NCBI GenBank assembly: GCA_040905145.1 | Contig: JBBDSC010000069.1 | Span: 1-47,507, forward strand | Length of the DNA: 47,507 bases | Direction of reading: 5' to 3' | Source: DATGMS01 sp040905145 | GTDB taxonomy: Bacteria; Bacteroidota; Bacteroidia; Cytophagales; Cyclobacteriaceae | Shown here: in pieces, positions 26,098-34,971 of the stretch | How positions within the stretch are numbered: the stretch's first letter is position 1 | Layout of the letters: every line of letters starts with the position of its first letter | Program-made: the position numbers and the translations under genes | The notes under the pieces: model-generated | What the model was told of the DNA's origin: nothing | Databases searched by the model: none | Seen by the model: only the letters and a program-made list of their open reading frames with translations

Positions 26098-26775
26098 ATG
26101 GATAGAAATCTCATTATCACCGGAGGGGCAGGAAATTTAGGACGGGAAGTGGTAGGAAAATTTAAAAGGGAAGGTTATAAGATCATTGCTACCATAGCCC
26201 CCGAAAGTGTTGACAAAATAGAAGAGGCAGACGATGTATATGAAATTGATGTCACAGATGAAAATTCCGTGAAAGAATTTGCAAAAGAATATGTCCTTCA
26301 ATATGGTGAAGTTGAATCCGTTGCCTTACTGGTAGGAGGATATAAAGGAGGCGGAATTGAAAACACCTCTAATAACTTGTTAACTGAAATGATCAAGTTA
26401 AACTTTCTCAGTGCATTCAATATGGTCAAAAATTTCCTCCCAATTATGAAAAAAGCCAATAAGGGCAGCTTTCTTTTGGTGGGCGCTAGGCCTGCCTTAC
26501 AACCCGAACAGGGAAAATCTTCCGTGGCATATGCTCTAAGTAAGAGTCTGGTGAGCAATCTTGCTGATCTTATTGCACAGGATGTGACAGGAACTACTAT
26601 TAGGTCCCATGTCTTTGTTCCCAGCATTATCGATACCCCTCCCAATAGGGAGGCGATGGCAGGACAGGATTTCTCCAAATGGGTAAGCCCCGCCGAAATA
26701 GCGGAAGCCATGCATTATGCAGCCACAAACCCTTCATTAAGGGACATGACCTTTAAACTCTATGGTGATGTTTAA
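26098..26775 (+). CDS. SDR-family oxidoreductase
   Basis: The 225-residue Rossmann protein has the cofactor motif TGGAGNLGREV near residue 8 and YALSK near 160. However, the position that usually holds the catalytic Ser reads LLVGARPALQPEQG, so the Ser-Tyr-Lys triad is incomplete, much like dihydropteridine-reductase-like SDRs. The substrate is unknown. It starts a likely three-gene plus-strand run with a DUF2807 and a DUF4421 protein (gaps of 16 and 75 bases). Confidence 0.8.
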   Translation: MDRNLIITGGAGNLGREVVGKFKREGYKIIATIAPESVDKIEEADDVYEIDVTDENSVKEFAKEYVLQYGEVESVALLVGGYKGGGIENTSNNLLTEMIKLNFLSAFNMVKNFLPIMKKANKGSFLLVGARPALQPEQGKSSVAYALSKSLVSNLADLIAQDVTGTTIRSHVFVPSIIDTPPNREAMAGQDFSKWVSPAEIAEAMHYAATNPSLRDMTFKLYGDV

Positions 26776-26791
26776 TTGATAAATCATATCT

Positions 26792-27484
26792 ATGAAAAAG
26801 AACATTTATTTTCTGCTGTCTTTGGCAACTATGATGGTTTCCATCAACCTTATGGGCCAAACCAATGAAGAAATTAGGAGCCTTGAGGTATTTAACACCG
26901 TAAAAATATCAAATTCAATAGAAGCGGAATTGGTTAAGGGGGATAAACATGAGGTGGAAATTACCGCTTCGGGGATAGAGCTGGAAAGAATAGACACCAA
27001 AATTGACAATAGAACCCTCGAAGTAAAAGTAAACGGAAGCAATTTTAGCACTACGTCCATCAAAGTTAAAATCACTTATGTGGAAATAGATGAAATAACT
27101 GCCAGTACCGGCTCAAAAGTTTTTGTAAAAGATGTCCTGCAGGCTAAAGAAGTGAAAATATCCGCCTACACGGCCAGTTACCTGGAAGCAGAAGTAAATG
27201 TCCAAAATTTATATTTGGAGGCCAATACAAACGCAAAAATTTTCATTGATGGGACAGCCGAGGCCCTGGAGCTGGAGGCCTATACCACAGCGGAAATCAA
27301 CGGGGAATACCTCGAAGTAGAAGAAGCACAAGTTAAGGTAAACACCGCTGCCCATGTGAATTTCACCGTGCATGAATCCCTCAAGGGAAGTGCTGCCACC
27401 GCAGGCAAAGCCTATTATAAGGGTGACCCAAGGATAGTAGATGTTAAAACCAATACCGGTGGGGCAATAGAAAGAAAAAAATAA
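26792..27484 (+). CDS. Head GIN domain (DUF2807) protein
   Basis: A 230-residue exported protein: signal peptide MKKNIYFLLSLATMMVSINLMGQ, then a repetitive beta-helix-like domain. The repeated pattern alternates short strands, as in EIRSLEVFNTVKISNSIEAE, then VQNLYLEANTNAKIFIDGTA and LELEAYTTAEINGE. DUF2807 proteins are common surface or periplasmic proteins of Bacteroidota with no assigned function. It lies 16 bases after the SDR gene. Confidence 0.82.
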   Translation: MKKNIYFLLSLATMMVSINLMGQTNEEIRSLEVFNTVKISNSIEAELVKGDKHEVEITASGIELERIDTKIDNRTLEVKVNGSNFSTTSIKVKITYVEIDEITASTGSKVFVKDVLQAKEVKISAYTASYLEAEVNVQNLYLEANTNAKIFIDGTAEALELEAYTTAEINGEYLEVEEAQVKVNTAAHVNFTVHESLKGSAATAGKAYYKGDPRIVDVKTNTGGAIERKK

Positions 27485-27559
27485 AAAAGCAGATATCTTG
27501 ATATTCACCAAAAATGGTCACTTATCTTTTCTTCCGATGGCCACAAAAGCAATGTAAGG

Positions 27560-28603
27560 ATGTATGAAAAATCCAAAATTGTTCAGGGCCTCTTAATTGT
27601 AGTGTTAAGCAGCATTTTTATCCATCCAGTATTTGGCCAAGAAGAAAAGTCGGACAATGCTTATTATGAGCTCTTTCCTGAGCACTTGACCAGCAGGTTT
27701 TATTTTTCAAGGAAATATACTGCCCTCAAAATTACGGATAAGGGTACGGATCAGGCCTATCTTTATATGCCCAATTCCACCCTCAATATGGGAGTGGGGG
27801 CTACTTATAAGAACCTGACCCTCAATTTGGCCTATGGCTTTGGTTTCCTGAACCCGGATCGGGGAAAAGGCGAGACCAAATATCTGGATGCACAGGCCCA
27901 TTTGTATCCGAAAAAGATGGTGATAGATTTATTTCTGCAATTTTATAAGGGATATTACCTTCTTCCGGAGGGATTGGGGGCAAGTATTGGTGAGAATTTT
28001 TATACCAGGCCGGACATGAGGGTCCATAAAATCGGGGCATCTGCCCAATATGTATTCAATAATGGCAAATTTTCTTATCGGGCTGCTTTCCTTCAAAACG
28101 AATGGCAAAAGAAGTCAGCTGGTACTTTCCTATTGGGATTTGAAATGTACGGTGGCATGGCGGATGAAGAAAGTAATTTGGCCCCCCCCCAATTGATTGA
28201 TGACCCCCAACGAAACTTTCAAACTATCCGGTTTTTGGAATTTGGTCCCAATATGGGTTACGCTTATACCCTGGTCATTAAAGAACATTTTTTTATTACC
28301 GCTTCAGCTGCCTCTAATCTGGGAGTAGGCTACTCGACCCTAATTGGTGATGCCGGGAAGAACACCCAATGGGGGATCAATCCCAATTATTTCTTAAGGG
28401 GCTTCATTGGCTATAATTCCTCCAAATGGTCTGTAAACGCAAATTATGTGCACAATAATGTAAGACTGCAAGAAAATCGAGCCTTTTCAAATGCCGTCAT
28501 GACCGGCAACTACCGATTAAACTTTGTCTATCGCTTTCTCCCTGGTCCAAAAATAAAACGTTATCTAAAATATGTGGAAAAGGCAAAGGAATCTTTGCCC
28601 TAG
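27560..28603 (+). CDS. DUF4421 family outer-membrane beta-barrel-like protein
   Basis: The 347-residue protein has a signal peptide ending near HPVFGQE. It is rich in alternating aromatic strands (STLNMGVGATYKNLTLNLAY, KWSVNANYVHNNVRLQE), as expected for a small outer-membrane barrel. It starts with the DUF4421-like TSRFYFSRKYTALKI and ends NYRLNFVYRFLPGPKIKRYL. Function is unknown. It is probably transcribed with DUF2807. A run of eight Cs near 28183 could be a site of slippage but does not break the frame here. Confidence 0.75.
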   Translation: MYEKSKIVQGLLIVVLSSIFIHPVFGQEEKSDNAYYELFPEHLTSRFYFSRKYTALKITDKGTDQAYLYMPNSTLNMGVGATYKNLTLNLAYGFGFLNPDRGKGETKYLDAQAHLYPKKMVIDLFLQFYKGYYLLPEGLGASIGENFYTRPDMRVHKIGASAQYVFNNGKFSYRAAFLQNEWQKKSAGTFLLGFEMYGGMADEESNLAPPQLIDDPQRNFQTIRFLEFGPNMGYAYTLVIKEHFFITASAASNLGVGYSTLIGDAGKNTQWGINPNYFLRGFIGYNSSKWSVNANYVHNNVRLQENRAFSNAVMTGNYRLNFVYRFLPGPKIKRYLKYVEKAKESLP

Positions 28604-28623
28604 TCAATTCAATTTGCGGTAAT

Positions 28624-29040
28624 CTAAAATTTCCGTTCTTGATAGGGTAGTCCTTTTTCACTCTCACAGTATGTCTTTAGACTGTATAAGAACATGGCTC
28701 AATTATAATTACACCATCGAATTTCTCTCCAATTGAAGTGCCGGAGAATTACGGTGGTAGTGCCTTCCTTTTCCGACAGCTCAAAACCTATCCCTGTCCC
28801 TACCCATTCAGGGTCAGATGCAATACATTCCCAAACCACCCTGTTGTTTTCCTGTAGCTCAACAATTTTCATTTTCGTGATATACCCTTCGTCAAAATCA
28901 AATTCATTGACAAATCCGATCCGGGGTTTTACAGTCAGCTTTTTTGTCCATACTTGTGCTAAGCCGTCCTCTGAAGTCAGTGCCTTATACACTGTTGGAA
29001 CCGGAGCTTTGATGTAGTTGATCTGTTCGATGTTTTCCAT
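28624..29040 (-). pseudogene. SRPBCC (AHSA1-like) protein interrupted by TGA
   Basis: The frame starting at ATG 29040 (MENIEQINYIKAPVPTVYKA) is an AHSA1-type START-fold protein: VYKALTSEDGLAQVW, FDFDEGYITKMKIVEL, VWECIASDPEWVGTGIGFEL. It ends early as WREIRWCNYN then TGA at 28699-28701. The same frame continues past the stop as AMFLYSLKTYCESEKGLP, exactly the family's C-terminal helix (normally CNYNW-AxFLxSLK), to TAG at 28624. A TGG to TGA change is the simplest explanation. The segment before CNYN is also short by a few residues. Either the gene is inactivated or the TGA is read through. Confidence 0.75.
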
Positions 29041-29230
29041 TTCTTTAAAATTATTTTCTTGGTTTTCGATATGTTTTATACCGCCAACGGCAAGTATTAG
29101 CGTAGTGCAGGTTTTGGAACGGTTATCAGTCCTCATGCACATAATTTATTAGAAACCGAAAATGTTCAATTGTAAATTGTTCAGCCCACATTACGCTTAT
29201 ACAATGATGTGTTGCCTTTTTATTCTTTCG

Positions 29231-29659
29231 TTATTCATTTTTTGAAATCGAACTATCCAATTCCAAATATTTCTCTTTCATTAAACTCAATGCAAATGCT
29301 CCAGCTGATGCACTAAAAACGGAATAGTCAAATGCTCCTTTTATTCCTGTAGAAAAAGTCATTGAGAGAGCAAATAGGAGTAAAAGAAATCCACTTACTC
29401 TTGCGAAAAATTCTGTTTTGAATCCAATTATCAGAAATATTGAAAGAATTATTTCCGCTGCGGTAGCTATAATCCCCATTGTTGGGATTATAGCGTTGGG
29501 AAACCAAGGATTAATCAGTTGAGTATACTCTAAAAAACTGTTCCAACTTCCCCAAACAGAAACTTTTTCATTCCACCCCCCAAATCTGTCGGCAACTGCC
29601 GATAAAAATCCGCCCGAAATTGCAAGTCGAAGAAAAAGTTTGATTGTTTTTTTATTCAT
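29231..29659 (-). CDS. DoxX-like membrane protein
   Basis: A 142-residue protein with four membrane segments, matching the DoxX/DoxD-like group: KLFLRLAISGGFLSAVADRF, FPNAIIPTMGIIATAAEIILSIFLIIG, FFARVSGFLLLLFALSM. Function is uncertain; relatives are linked to thiosulfate oxidation or redox stress. ATG 29659 gives the natural start. In the same frame there is an open stretch reaching back to about 29818 with no stop, encoding residues unlike DoxX (for example EELPVNFLTWKYKNEIPEDG). This may be the tail of a lost upstream gene. Confidence 0.75.
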   Translation of the reverse strand: MNKKTIKLFLRLAISGGFLSAVADRFGGWNEKVSVWGSWNSFLEYTQLINPWFPNAIIPTMGIIATAAEIILSIFLIIGFKTEFFARVSGFLLLLFALSMTFSTGIKGAFDYSVFSASAGAFALSLMKEKYLELDSSISKNE

Positions 29660-29878
29660 ATTCGTTTTCGTTTTATACTTTGCTGAAGTCATTATTATGC
29701 CGTCTTCAGGAATTTCATTTTTATACTTCCAAGTCAGGAAATTCACTGGCAGTTCTTCCATTTGTTCAACATCGTATATGGTTACTATGATTCGGCGGGC
29801 ATTTTCGGATCCTATTCTTCAAACCTTGACCAATCGTTTTAAAAAAAACTGATTTAAATATTATTGAAATCTCCGCCT

Positions 29879-29896
29879 GTCTGCCGATAGGCAGAC
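29879..29896. repeat. Small inverted repeat of the GCCTGCC family
   Basis: GTCTGCC and GGCAGAC pair perfectly around GATA. Similar GCAGGC/GCCTGC-based palindromes occur at 45864-45903, and a partial one at the very start of the window (CGGTAGGCAG). Confidence 0.5.
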
Positions 29897-29912
29897 TTGC
29901 CCTAAGCTAAGG

Positions 29913-30242
29913 TTATACCCTGGTTTTTATTTCTGTCGGTCCAGGTTGTAGGTTCTTATTTAAAACTTCCTTTATTTGTGGAACAAGTTCTTTCAATGTA
30001 ATATAAGCGTTGTCTTGGGCATTCAACACAATGACCGCAATTGGATATTTACGGAAGTTTTGCTGGAATTGTAAATTTCTGTCAAAGGTAAAAAGTGCAT
30101 GGAATTCTTCTTCCAACATCAATTTTAATAACTCTCCATTCTTTTTGCTGTTCCATCCTTTATCATATACCGTATAAATTTCATGTTCAGGAAAATCCAA
30201 TTTTAACTTTTTGGGCAGGTTTTCGTCAACTAACAGCCTCAT
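29913..30242 (-). CDS. DUF5615 PIN-like toxin-type protein
   Basis: The 109-residue protein begins MRLLVDENLPKKL, the DUF5615 signature with the first acidic Asp-Glu of a Mut7-C/PIN-like nuclease site. It continues with GELLKLMLEEEFHALFTFDRNLQFQQ, which carries the second Asp (TFDRNL). The fold is predicted to cut RNA and is paired with DUF433 antitoxins in many genomes. The start at 30242 lies inside the end of the DUF433 gene (17-base overlap), so translation is coupled. Toxicity is inferred from the pairing. Confidence 0.82.
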   Translation of the reverse strand: MRLLVDENLPKKLKLDFPEHEIYTVYDKGWNSKKNGELLKLMLEEEFHALFTFDRNLQFQQNFRKYPIAVIVLNAQDNAYITLKELVPQIKEVLNKNLQPGPTEIKTRV

Positions 30243-30468
30243 AAATTTTACTGATGTTTCCTGAAGTAATAATTTTATGAGCGATTCCAATAACCCCAAT
30301 TGCCTGCTCTTTAGTCACACTTGGAAAATCCCCCAAAAATTCATCTATGGAAATCCCCTTTTCCAAATGCCAAAATAAAGTTTCTACAGGAACACGGGTC
30401 CCACTAAATACAGGCTGTCCATTTTGTATATCAGGATCAACAGTAATATGCTTTTTTAAATCTTCCAT
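30226..30468 (-). CDS. DUF433 antitoxin-type protein
   Basis: The 80-residue protein has the DUF433 pattern: ITVDPDIQNGQPVFSGTRVPVETLFWHLEKG followed by a winged-helix-like second half, FPSVTKEQAIGVIGIAHKII. These proteins are DNA-binding antitoxins or Mut7-C partners. It is the first gene of a two-gene unit with DUF5615, overlapping it by 17 bases. Confidence 0.85.
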   Translation of the reverse strand: MEDLKKHITVDPDIQNGQPVFSGTRVPVETLFWHLEKGISIDEFLGDFPSVTKEQAIGVIGIAHKIITSGNISKIYEAVS

Positions 30469-30658
30469 ATTCCAATATACGAAAAGGTATGGTTATTTGA
30501 TTTCTTTTTGACTAAGGCGTAACGTCAAAATTTTCCCGCAGGGATGGATTATTAACGATAGCACCTGGTCAGGTTCGACTATTACCCATCCTCCGCTTCC
30601 TAAAAAAACATTTGAACCCTTTGGATTTCGGGTTATTCAAACTTGGACTTTTCCCTGC

Positions 30659-31453
30659 TTATACCGCTACCGGCGCCTTGATGGCTGGATGGGGATCGTA
30701 GCCAAGCAATTCAAAATCATCATACATGAAATCAAAAATGCCGGTAATCCCAGGATTGATTTTCATGATTGGAAGGGCCCGGCATTCCCTTGACAGTTGC
30801 AACCTGGCCTGGTCCAGATGGTTGGAATACAAGTGCGCATCCCCAAAGGTATGGATAAAATCCCCTGCCTGAAGGCCGCATACCTGCGCCACCATCATGG
30901 TGAACAAAGCATAAGAAGCAATATTAAACGGCACCCCTAAAAAGACATCTGCGCTTCTTTGATAAAGCTGACAGGATAACCTTCCATTGGCCACATAAAA
31001 CTGGAAAAGCAGATGGCAGGGGGGCAATGCCATCTCATCCACATCTGCAACATTCCAGGCACTGACAATCAATCTTCTTGAATCTGGTTTTGTCTTAATC
31101 TGGTGGATCAAATTTTTTATCTGATCAATTTCACCTCCCTTTCCATCAGGCCAATGCCTCCACTGGTAACCATAAACCGGACCCAAATCTCCCTCCTTAT
31201 CTGCCCATTCGTCCCAAATGGTGACCTTGTTTTCATTGAGGTACTTAATATTGGTTTCCCCTTTTAAAAACCAGAGCAGTTCATGAACAATGGACCTTAG
31301 ATGACATTTCTTGGTGGTTACCAGAGGAAAACCTTCCTGCAAATCAAACCTCATCTGATACCCAAATACACTTAAGGTACCCGTTCCGGTCCGGTCACCT
31401 TTTTGCGCCCCATTGTCTAAAATATGCCGAAGCAATTGATGGTATTGTTCCAT
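30659..31453 (-). CDS. thyA: Thymidylate synthase
   Basis: The 264-residue enzyme methylates dUMP to dTMP with methylene-tetrahydrofolate. The catalytic Cys146 lies in ALPPCHLLFQFYV. KGDRTGTGTLSVFG, PVYGYQWRHWP, RRLIVSAWN and FLGVPFNIASYAL are all intact. The C-terminal Val is present (IKAPVAV). Length is that of the E. coli-type enzyme. The start overlaps the rfbB stop by one base (TAATG), so it is the last gene of the wza-wzc-rfbB run. A link to cell-surface polysaccharide synthesis through dTTP supply is speculative. Confidence 0.97.
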   Translation of the reverse strand: MEQYHQLLRHILDNGAQKGDRTGTGTLSVFGYQMRFDLQEGFPLVTTKKCHLRSIVHELLWFLKGETNIKYLNENKVTIWDEWADKEGDLGPVYGYQWRHWPDGKGGEIDQIKNLIHQIKTKPDSRRLIVSAWNVADVDEMALPPCHLLFQFYVANGRLSCQLYQRSADVFLGVPFNIASYALFTMMVAQVCGLQAGDFIHTFGDAHLYSNHLDQARLQLSRECRALPIMKINPGITGIFDFMYDDFELLGYDPHPAIKAPVAV

Positions 31454-32508
31454 TATTTATCTTCCTTATAATGTTCCTCATAATATTTCTGATAATCCCC
31501 GGAGGTCACATTATCCAACCATTTATCATTGGCCAAATACCAGTCTATGGTCTTCTCTATTCCTTCTTCAAACTGCAAACTGGGTGCCCAGCCCAATTCC
31601 TTATTGATTTTCCCCGCATCGACGGCATACCGCAAATCATGCCCTGCCCTGTCTTTTACATAGGTGATCAATTTTTCAGAGCTCCCTTCCATCCTGCTCA
31701 ATTTTCTATCCATAATGGTGCAAAGCAATTTTACAATATCAATGTTTTTCCACTCATTAAATCCCCCCACATTATAAGTCTCGCCAACTTTCCCCTTATG
31801 GAAGACTTCATCTATGGCAATCGCATGATCGGCTACATATAACCAATCCCGCACGTTTTCGCCTTTCCCATATACGGGCAGGGGTTTATTGTTTTTGATA
31901 TTGTTAATACAAAGGGGGATTAATTTTTCAGGAAATTGATTGGGGCCATAGTTATTGGAACAATTGCTGATCACAATGTTCATATTATAAGTATTGGCAT
32001 AGGCCCTGACAAAATGGTCAGAAGAAGCTTTTGAAGCAGAATAGGGAGACTGGGGATCGTAAGGAGTGGTCTCAGTAAAGAACCCCCCATCATCTAAAGA
32101 ACCATACACCTCATCGGTGGATACATGATAAAAAAGGTGACCCTTACGGTCTTTCCAAAAGTTCTTTGAAGCATTTAAAAGATTCACTGTTCCGAGTACA
32201 TTGGTCCTGACAAAGGCCAAAGGATCGGTAATAGAACGGTCCACATGTGATTCGGCAGCAAGATGAATCACATCCGTTATTTGAAAATCATTGAAAACTT
32301 TATTGAGGTGGGTCTCATCCAATAAATCTACTTTGGCAAAATGATAATTAGTGCTCCCTTCCACTTCTTTGAGGTTTTCCAAATTACCGGCATACGTCAA
32401 CGCATCTAGGTTTATGATCTTATAATCGGGATACTTTTTTACAAAAAGTTTGACCACATGAGAACCGATAAAACCTGCGCCCCCAGAAATTAAAATTGAT
32501 TTTTTCAT
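31453..32508 (-). CDS. rfbB: dTDP-glucose 4,6-dehydratase
   Basis: The 351-residue extended SDR converts dTDP-glucose to dTDP-4-keto-6-deoxyglucose, the first committed step towards dTDP-rhamnose and other deoxysugars. Motifs are GGAGFIGSHVV (9-19), AAESHVDRSI, VSTDEVYGSL, YSASKASSDH (Tyr-Lys) and NNYGPNQFPEKLIPL. It is full length. No rfbA, rfbC or rfbD is present in the window. It lies 13 bases after wzc and overlaps thyA by one base. Confidence 0.95.
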   Translation of the reverse strand: MKKSILISGGAGFIGSHVVKLFVKKYPDYKIINLDALTYAGNLENLKEVEGSTNYHFAKVDLLDETHLNKVFNDFQITDVIHLAAESHVDRSITDPLAFVRTNVLGTVNLLNASKNFWKDRKGHLFYHVSTDEVYGSLDDGGFFTETTPYDPQSPYSASKASSDHFVRAYANTYNMNIVISNCSNNYGPNQFPEKLIPLCINNIKNNKPLPVYGKGENVRDWLYVADHAIAIDEVFHKGKVGETYNVGGFNEWKNIDIVKLLCTIMDRKLSRMEGSSEKLITYVKDRAGHDLRYAVDAGKINKELGWAPSLQFEEGIEKTIDWYLANDKWLDNVTSGDYQKYYEEHYKEDK

Positions 32509-32521
32509 TTTATCAATACAT

Positions 32522-34969
32522 TTAGGCCTTAAATTTAGAAATTATTTTACTCAACCAGCTAGGAGAATGGCTGGCTTCTTCTTCATAATAATTGCCGCTG
32601 AAACGGTTTTTATTCATATAAGAATAATTGTAACCATAACCATAATTATAGCCTGCAAAATCATAGATGTCCCCCCCACTCTTCAATCCATTAAATATAG
32701 CGTAGAAATTAGAAATCTGATCATTTACATACAGGTCATTGATCATAAGGAGATGGCTTTTATGGGTATAATCCTGCCTAACAATATATAGATTCACATC
32801 GGAAAAACGAAGTAAATCCATGGTCTCTGAAACCAAGCCAATGGGTGGGGAATCCATTAATATGATATCAAATTCCTTTTCCAGATTTTCCACTAATCCT
32901 TTCATTTTTTCCTTTAGCAGCAATTCCGAAGGATTAGGGGGGATGGGCCCCGATGGAACCACGAATAAATTTTCGTGTTCGGTGGCCAGTAATATCTCCT
33001 CCTCACTGCATTTATCTACCAAAAAAGAGGATAGGCCCTTTTTATTTGAAACATTTAAATATTCTGCCAGCTTTGGTTTTCTTAGGTCTATGCCAAGAAT
33101 GCAAGTTTTCTTTCCACTTAGCGCCATGGCTGAGGCAATATTTATACTTACAAAAGTTTTTCCTTCTCCTGCAATACTGGAAGTGACCAAAATCTTTTTA
33201 CACTTCTTCTCACTTGCAATATAAAACAAGGCCGACCTTATGGATCTAAATGATTCAGAGACCAGTGCCCTTGGATGCTCGGCCACCAATAAATTGGTGT
33301 TTTTATCACTAAAGCCAATCGTGCCCAATAAAGGAATCTTTAAAAACCTCTTTAACTGGATCTGGTCCATTATTTTATTGTTCAAATAATGATATAACAA
33401 CAAAAAGCCAAAAGGAATAAAGAATCCCAGACCAACGGCATATGTATAATTTTGGGATTTTTTTGGAAAAATCAGCTTTCCCTTCTTGGCATAATCCACG
33501 ATAGAATTGTCAGATACATTGGATGCTTTTGCGATACCTGCCTCTGCTCTTTTTTCCAACAAATAGGTATATAGATTTTCCCTGAGTTTAAACTCCCTAA
33601 AGATGTTGGAATAATTAGATTCCGCTTCCGGGAGATTAGAAAATTGCAGGTCATATGTCTTTAACTTTTCAAAATTCTCTCTCTTTCTGCTTTCTGTATT
33701 TTCAATCAGGTTTTGAATGTTTTCAAATACATTGTCTCTTACCCGCTGAACTTGCTGGTCAAGCACCAATACATCCGGATGGTGGTCATTGACTATGGAT
33801 AACAGCTTCCTCCTTTCCAAAGAAAGCTGCACCAGGGTTTGGATAAGCCCGTTCAATAATGGATCCGAGATGCCGATCAAAGAAGGGGCTACTATTTCTT
33901 CAAAGTTGGTCCCTTTTTGCTCTAAATATGCTTTTAATGATCTATAATAGGCCAGTTCAAAATCTATGCCCTGAATATTGGCTTCCAAGGTTTGGATGTT
34001 ATTCAATACCCCTCCAAATTCCGCATCGATATCCAATAATTTATTGGAAACTTTAAAATGTTGCATTTTACTTTCCACAGAATTTAAAGAATCTTCCACC
34101 ACAAATAGCTGTTCATCTATAAATTTAAGGGTATTTTCCGAAATCCTGTTCTTTTCTCTCAGATCGTACTCCATAAACGCATCCATTATCGCATTTACAT
34201 AATCCCTGCCTTTTTCCACAACAGTGGACACCAATCCAACTTCTAATACCGATCCGTAATTGTCCAGCGGTTTGACGGAAATAGCCTGTGAATACCTGTC
34301 AATCAATAAAGAAGGAGGATGCAGGACAAAGTCTACTTCCTCGCCAATTCTTCCCGGCTTTATCAAATCAATTACAAATTTTGATTCCGGAGTTTCTACT
34401 GTTTCACCAAACCTGAAACTCTTGTTAAATAAACCCTCCTCAATATCTCCATCATTGTCCCTGAAAAACAAGTTGTCGATAAATTTATTGTCCACCCTCG
34501 TAATGGTAAACTCTTCAGAAGATAAAATGGTCAGTTTCAACCTTTGTCCCTCCACTTGGGGATGTTCCCAATCCACATTTATTTTAATAGGGGAAAGATT
34601 ATATAGTTCTACTTCCTTGATATGGGTAGAAGCGTAATAACTGACATCAAAATGCAACTTCTTTAGCGCCTCTTCAGCCAGATTTTCTGAAGTAAAAAGA
34701 AGAATATCATTTCCCAGATTGCCTGCACTGGTGAAAATATTAGACCTATCCAACACCCTCACTTCGGGTGAAGAATCTTTTTTAATCATTATACTCCCTC
34801 TTACCTCATATTTTTCTACGGTATATCGGTGAAAAAGAAAAACAGTAACAAGACCTAAGATTATAAAAAAAGCGTAAGCAGGCCAATATCGGGAATACTT
34901 GAGGATGTAGTATTTGATATCTATTGGCTTCTCCTGTTCTTCAAATTTTGATAGATCCAACTTTTCCAT
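32522..34969 (-). CDS. wzc: Wzc-type polysaccharide co-polymerase and tyrosine autokinase
   Basis: The 815-residue inner-membrane protein has a Wzz domain with a membrane helix near residues 28-50, a long periplasmic coiled coil (about 280-470), and a second helix near 500-520. A cytoplasmic BY-kinase domain follows: Walker A VTSSIAGEGKTFVSINIASA, Walker A' ILGIDLRKPKL, Walker B IILMDSPP. The C-terminal tail is Tyr-rich (YDFAGYNYGYGYNYSYMN and further YY pairs), the site of autophosphorylation. Phosphorylation state controls polymer length and export. It lies two bases after wza. Confidence 0.93.
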   Translation of the reverse strand: MEKLDLSKFEEQEKPIDIKYYILKYSRYWPAYAFFIILGLVTVFLFHRYTVEKYEVRGSIMIKKDSSPEVRVLDRSNIFTSAGNLGNDILLFTSENLAEEALKKLHFDVSYYASTHIKEVELYNLSPIKINVDWEHPQVEGQRLKLTILSSEEFTITRVDNKFIDNLFFRDNDGDIEEGLFNKSFRFGETVETPESKFVIDLIKPGRIGEEVDFVLHPPSLLIDRYSQAISVKPLDNYGSVLEVGLVSTVVEKGRDYVNAIMDAFMEYDLREKNRISENTLKFIDEQLFVVEDSLNSVESKMQHFKVSNKLLDIDAEFGGVLNNIQTLEANIQGIDFELAYYRSLKAYLEQKGTNFEEIVAPSLIGISDPLLNGLIQTLVQLSLERRKLLSIVNDHHPDVLVLDQQVQRVRDNVFENIQNLIENTESRKRENFEKLKTYDLQFSNLPEAESNYSNIFREFKLRENLYTYLLEKRAEAGIAKASNVSDNSIVDYAKKGKLIFPKKSQNYTYAVGLGFFIPFGFLLLYHYLNNKIMDQIQLKRFLKIPLLGTIGFSDKNTNLLVAEHPRALVSESFRSIRSALFYIASEKKCKKILVTSSIAGEGKTFVSINIASAMALSGKKTCILGIDLRKPKLAEYLNVSNKKGLSSFLVDKCSEEEILLATEHENLFVVPSGPIPPNPSELLLKEKMKGLVENLEKEFDIILMDSPPIGLVSETMDLLRFSDVNLYIVRQDYTHKSHLLMINDLYVNDQISNFYAIFNGLKSGGDIYDFAGYNYGYGYNYSYMNKNRFSGNYYEEEASHSPSWLSKIISKFKA

Positions 34970-34971
34970 GC

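Noticed and set aside
28183..28190. C-run in DUF4421 as a phase-variation switch
   Set aside because: A run of eight Cs could slip, but the frame is intact, it lies mid-gene, and a single tract gives no evidence of switching.
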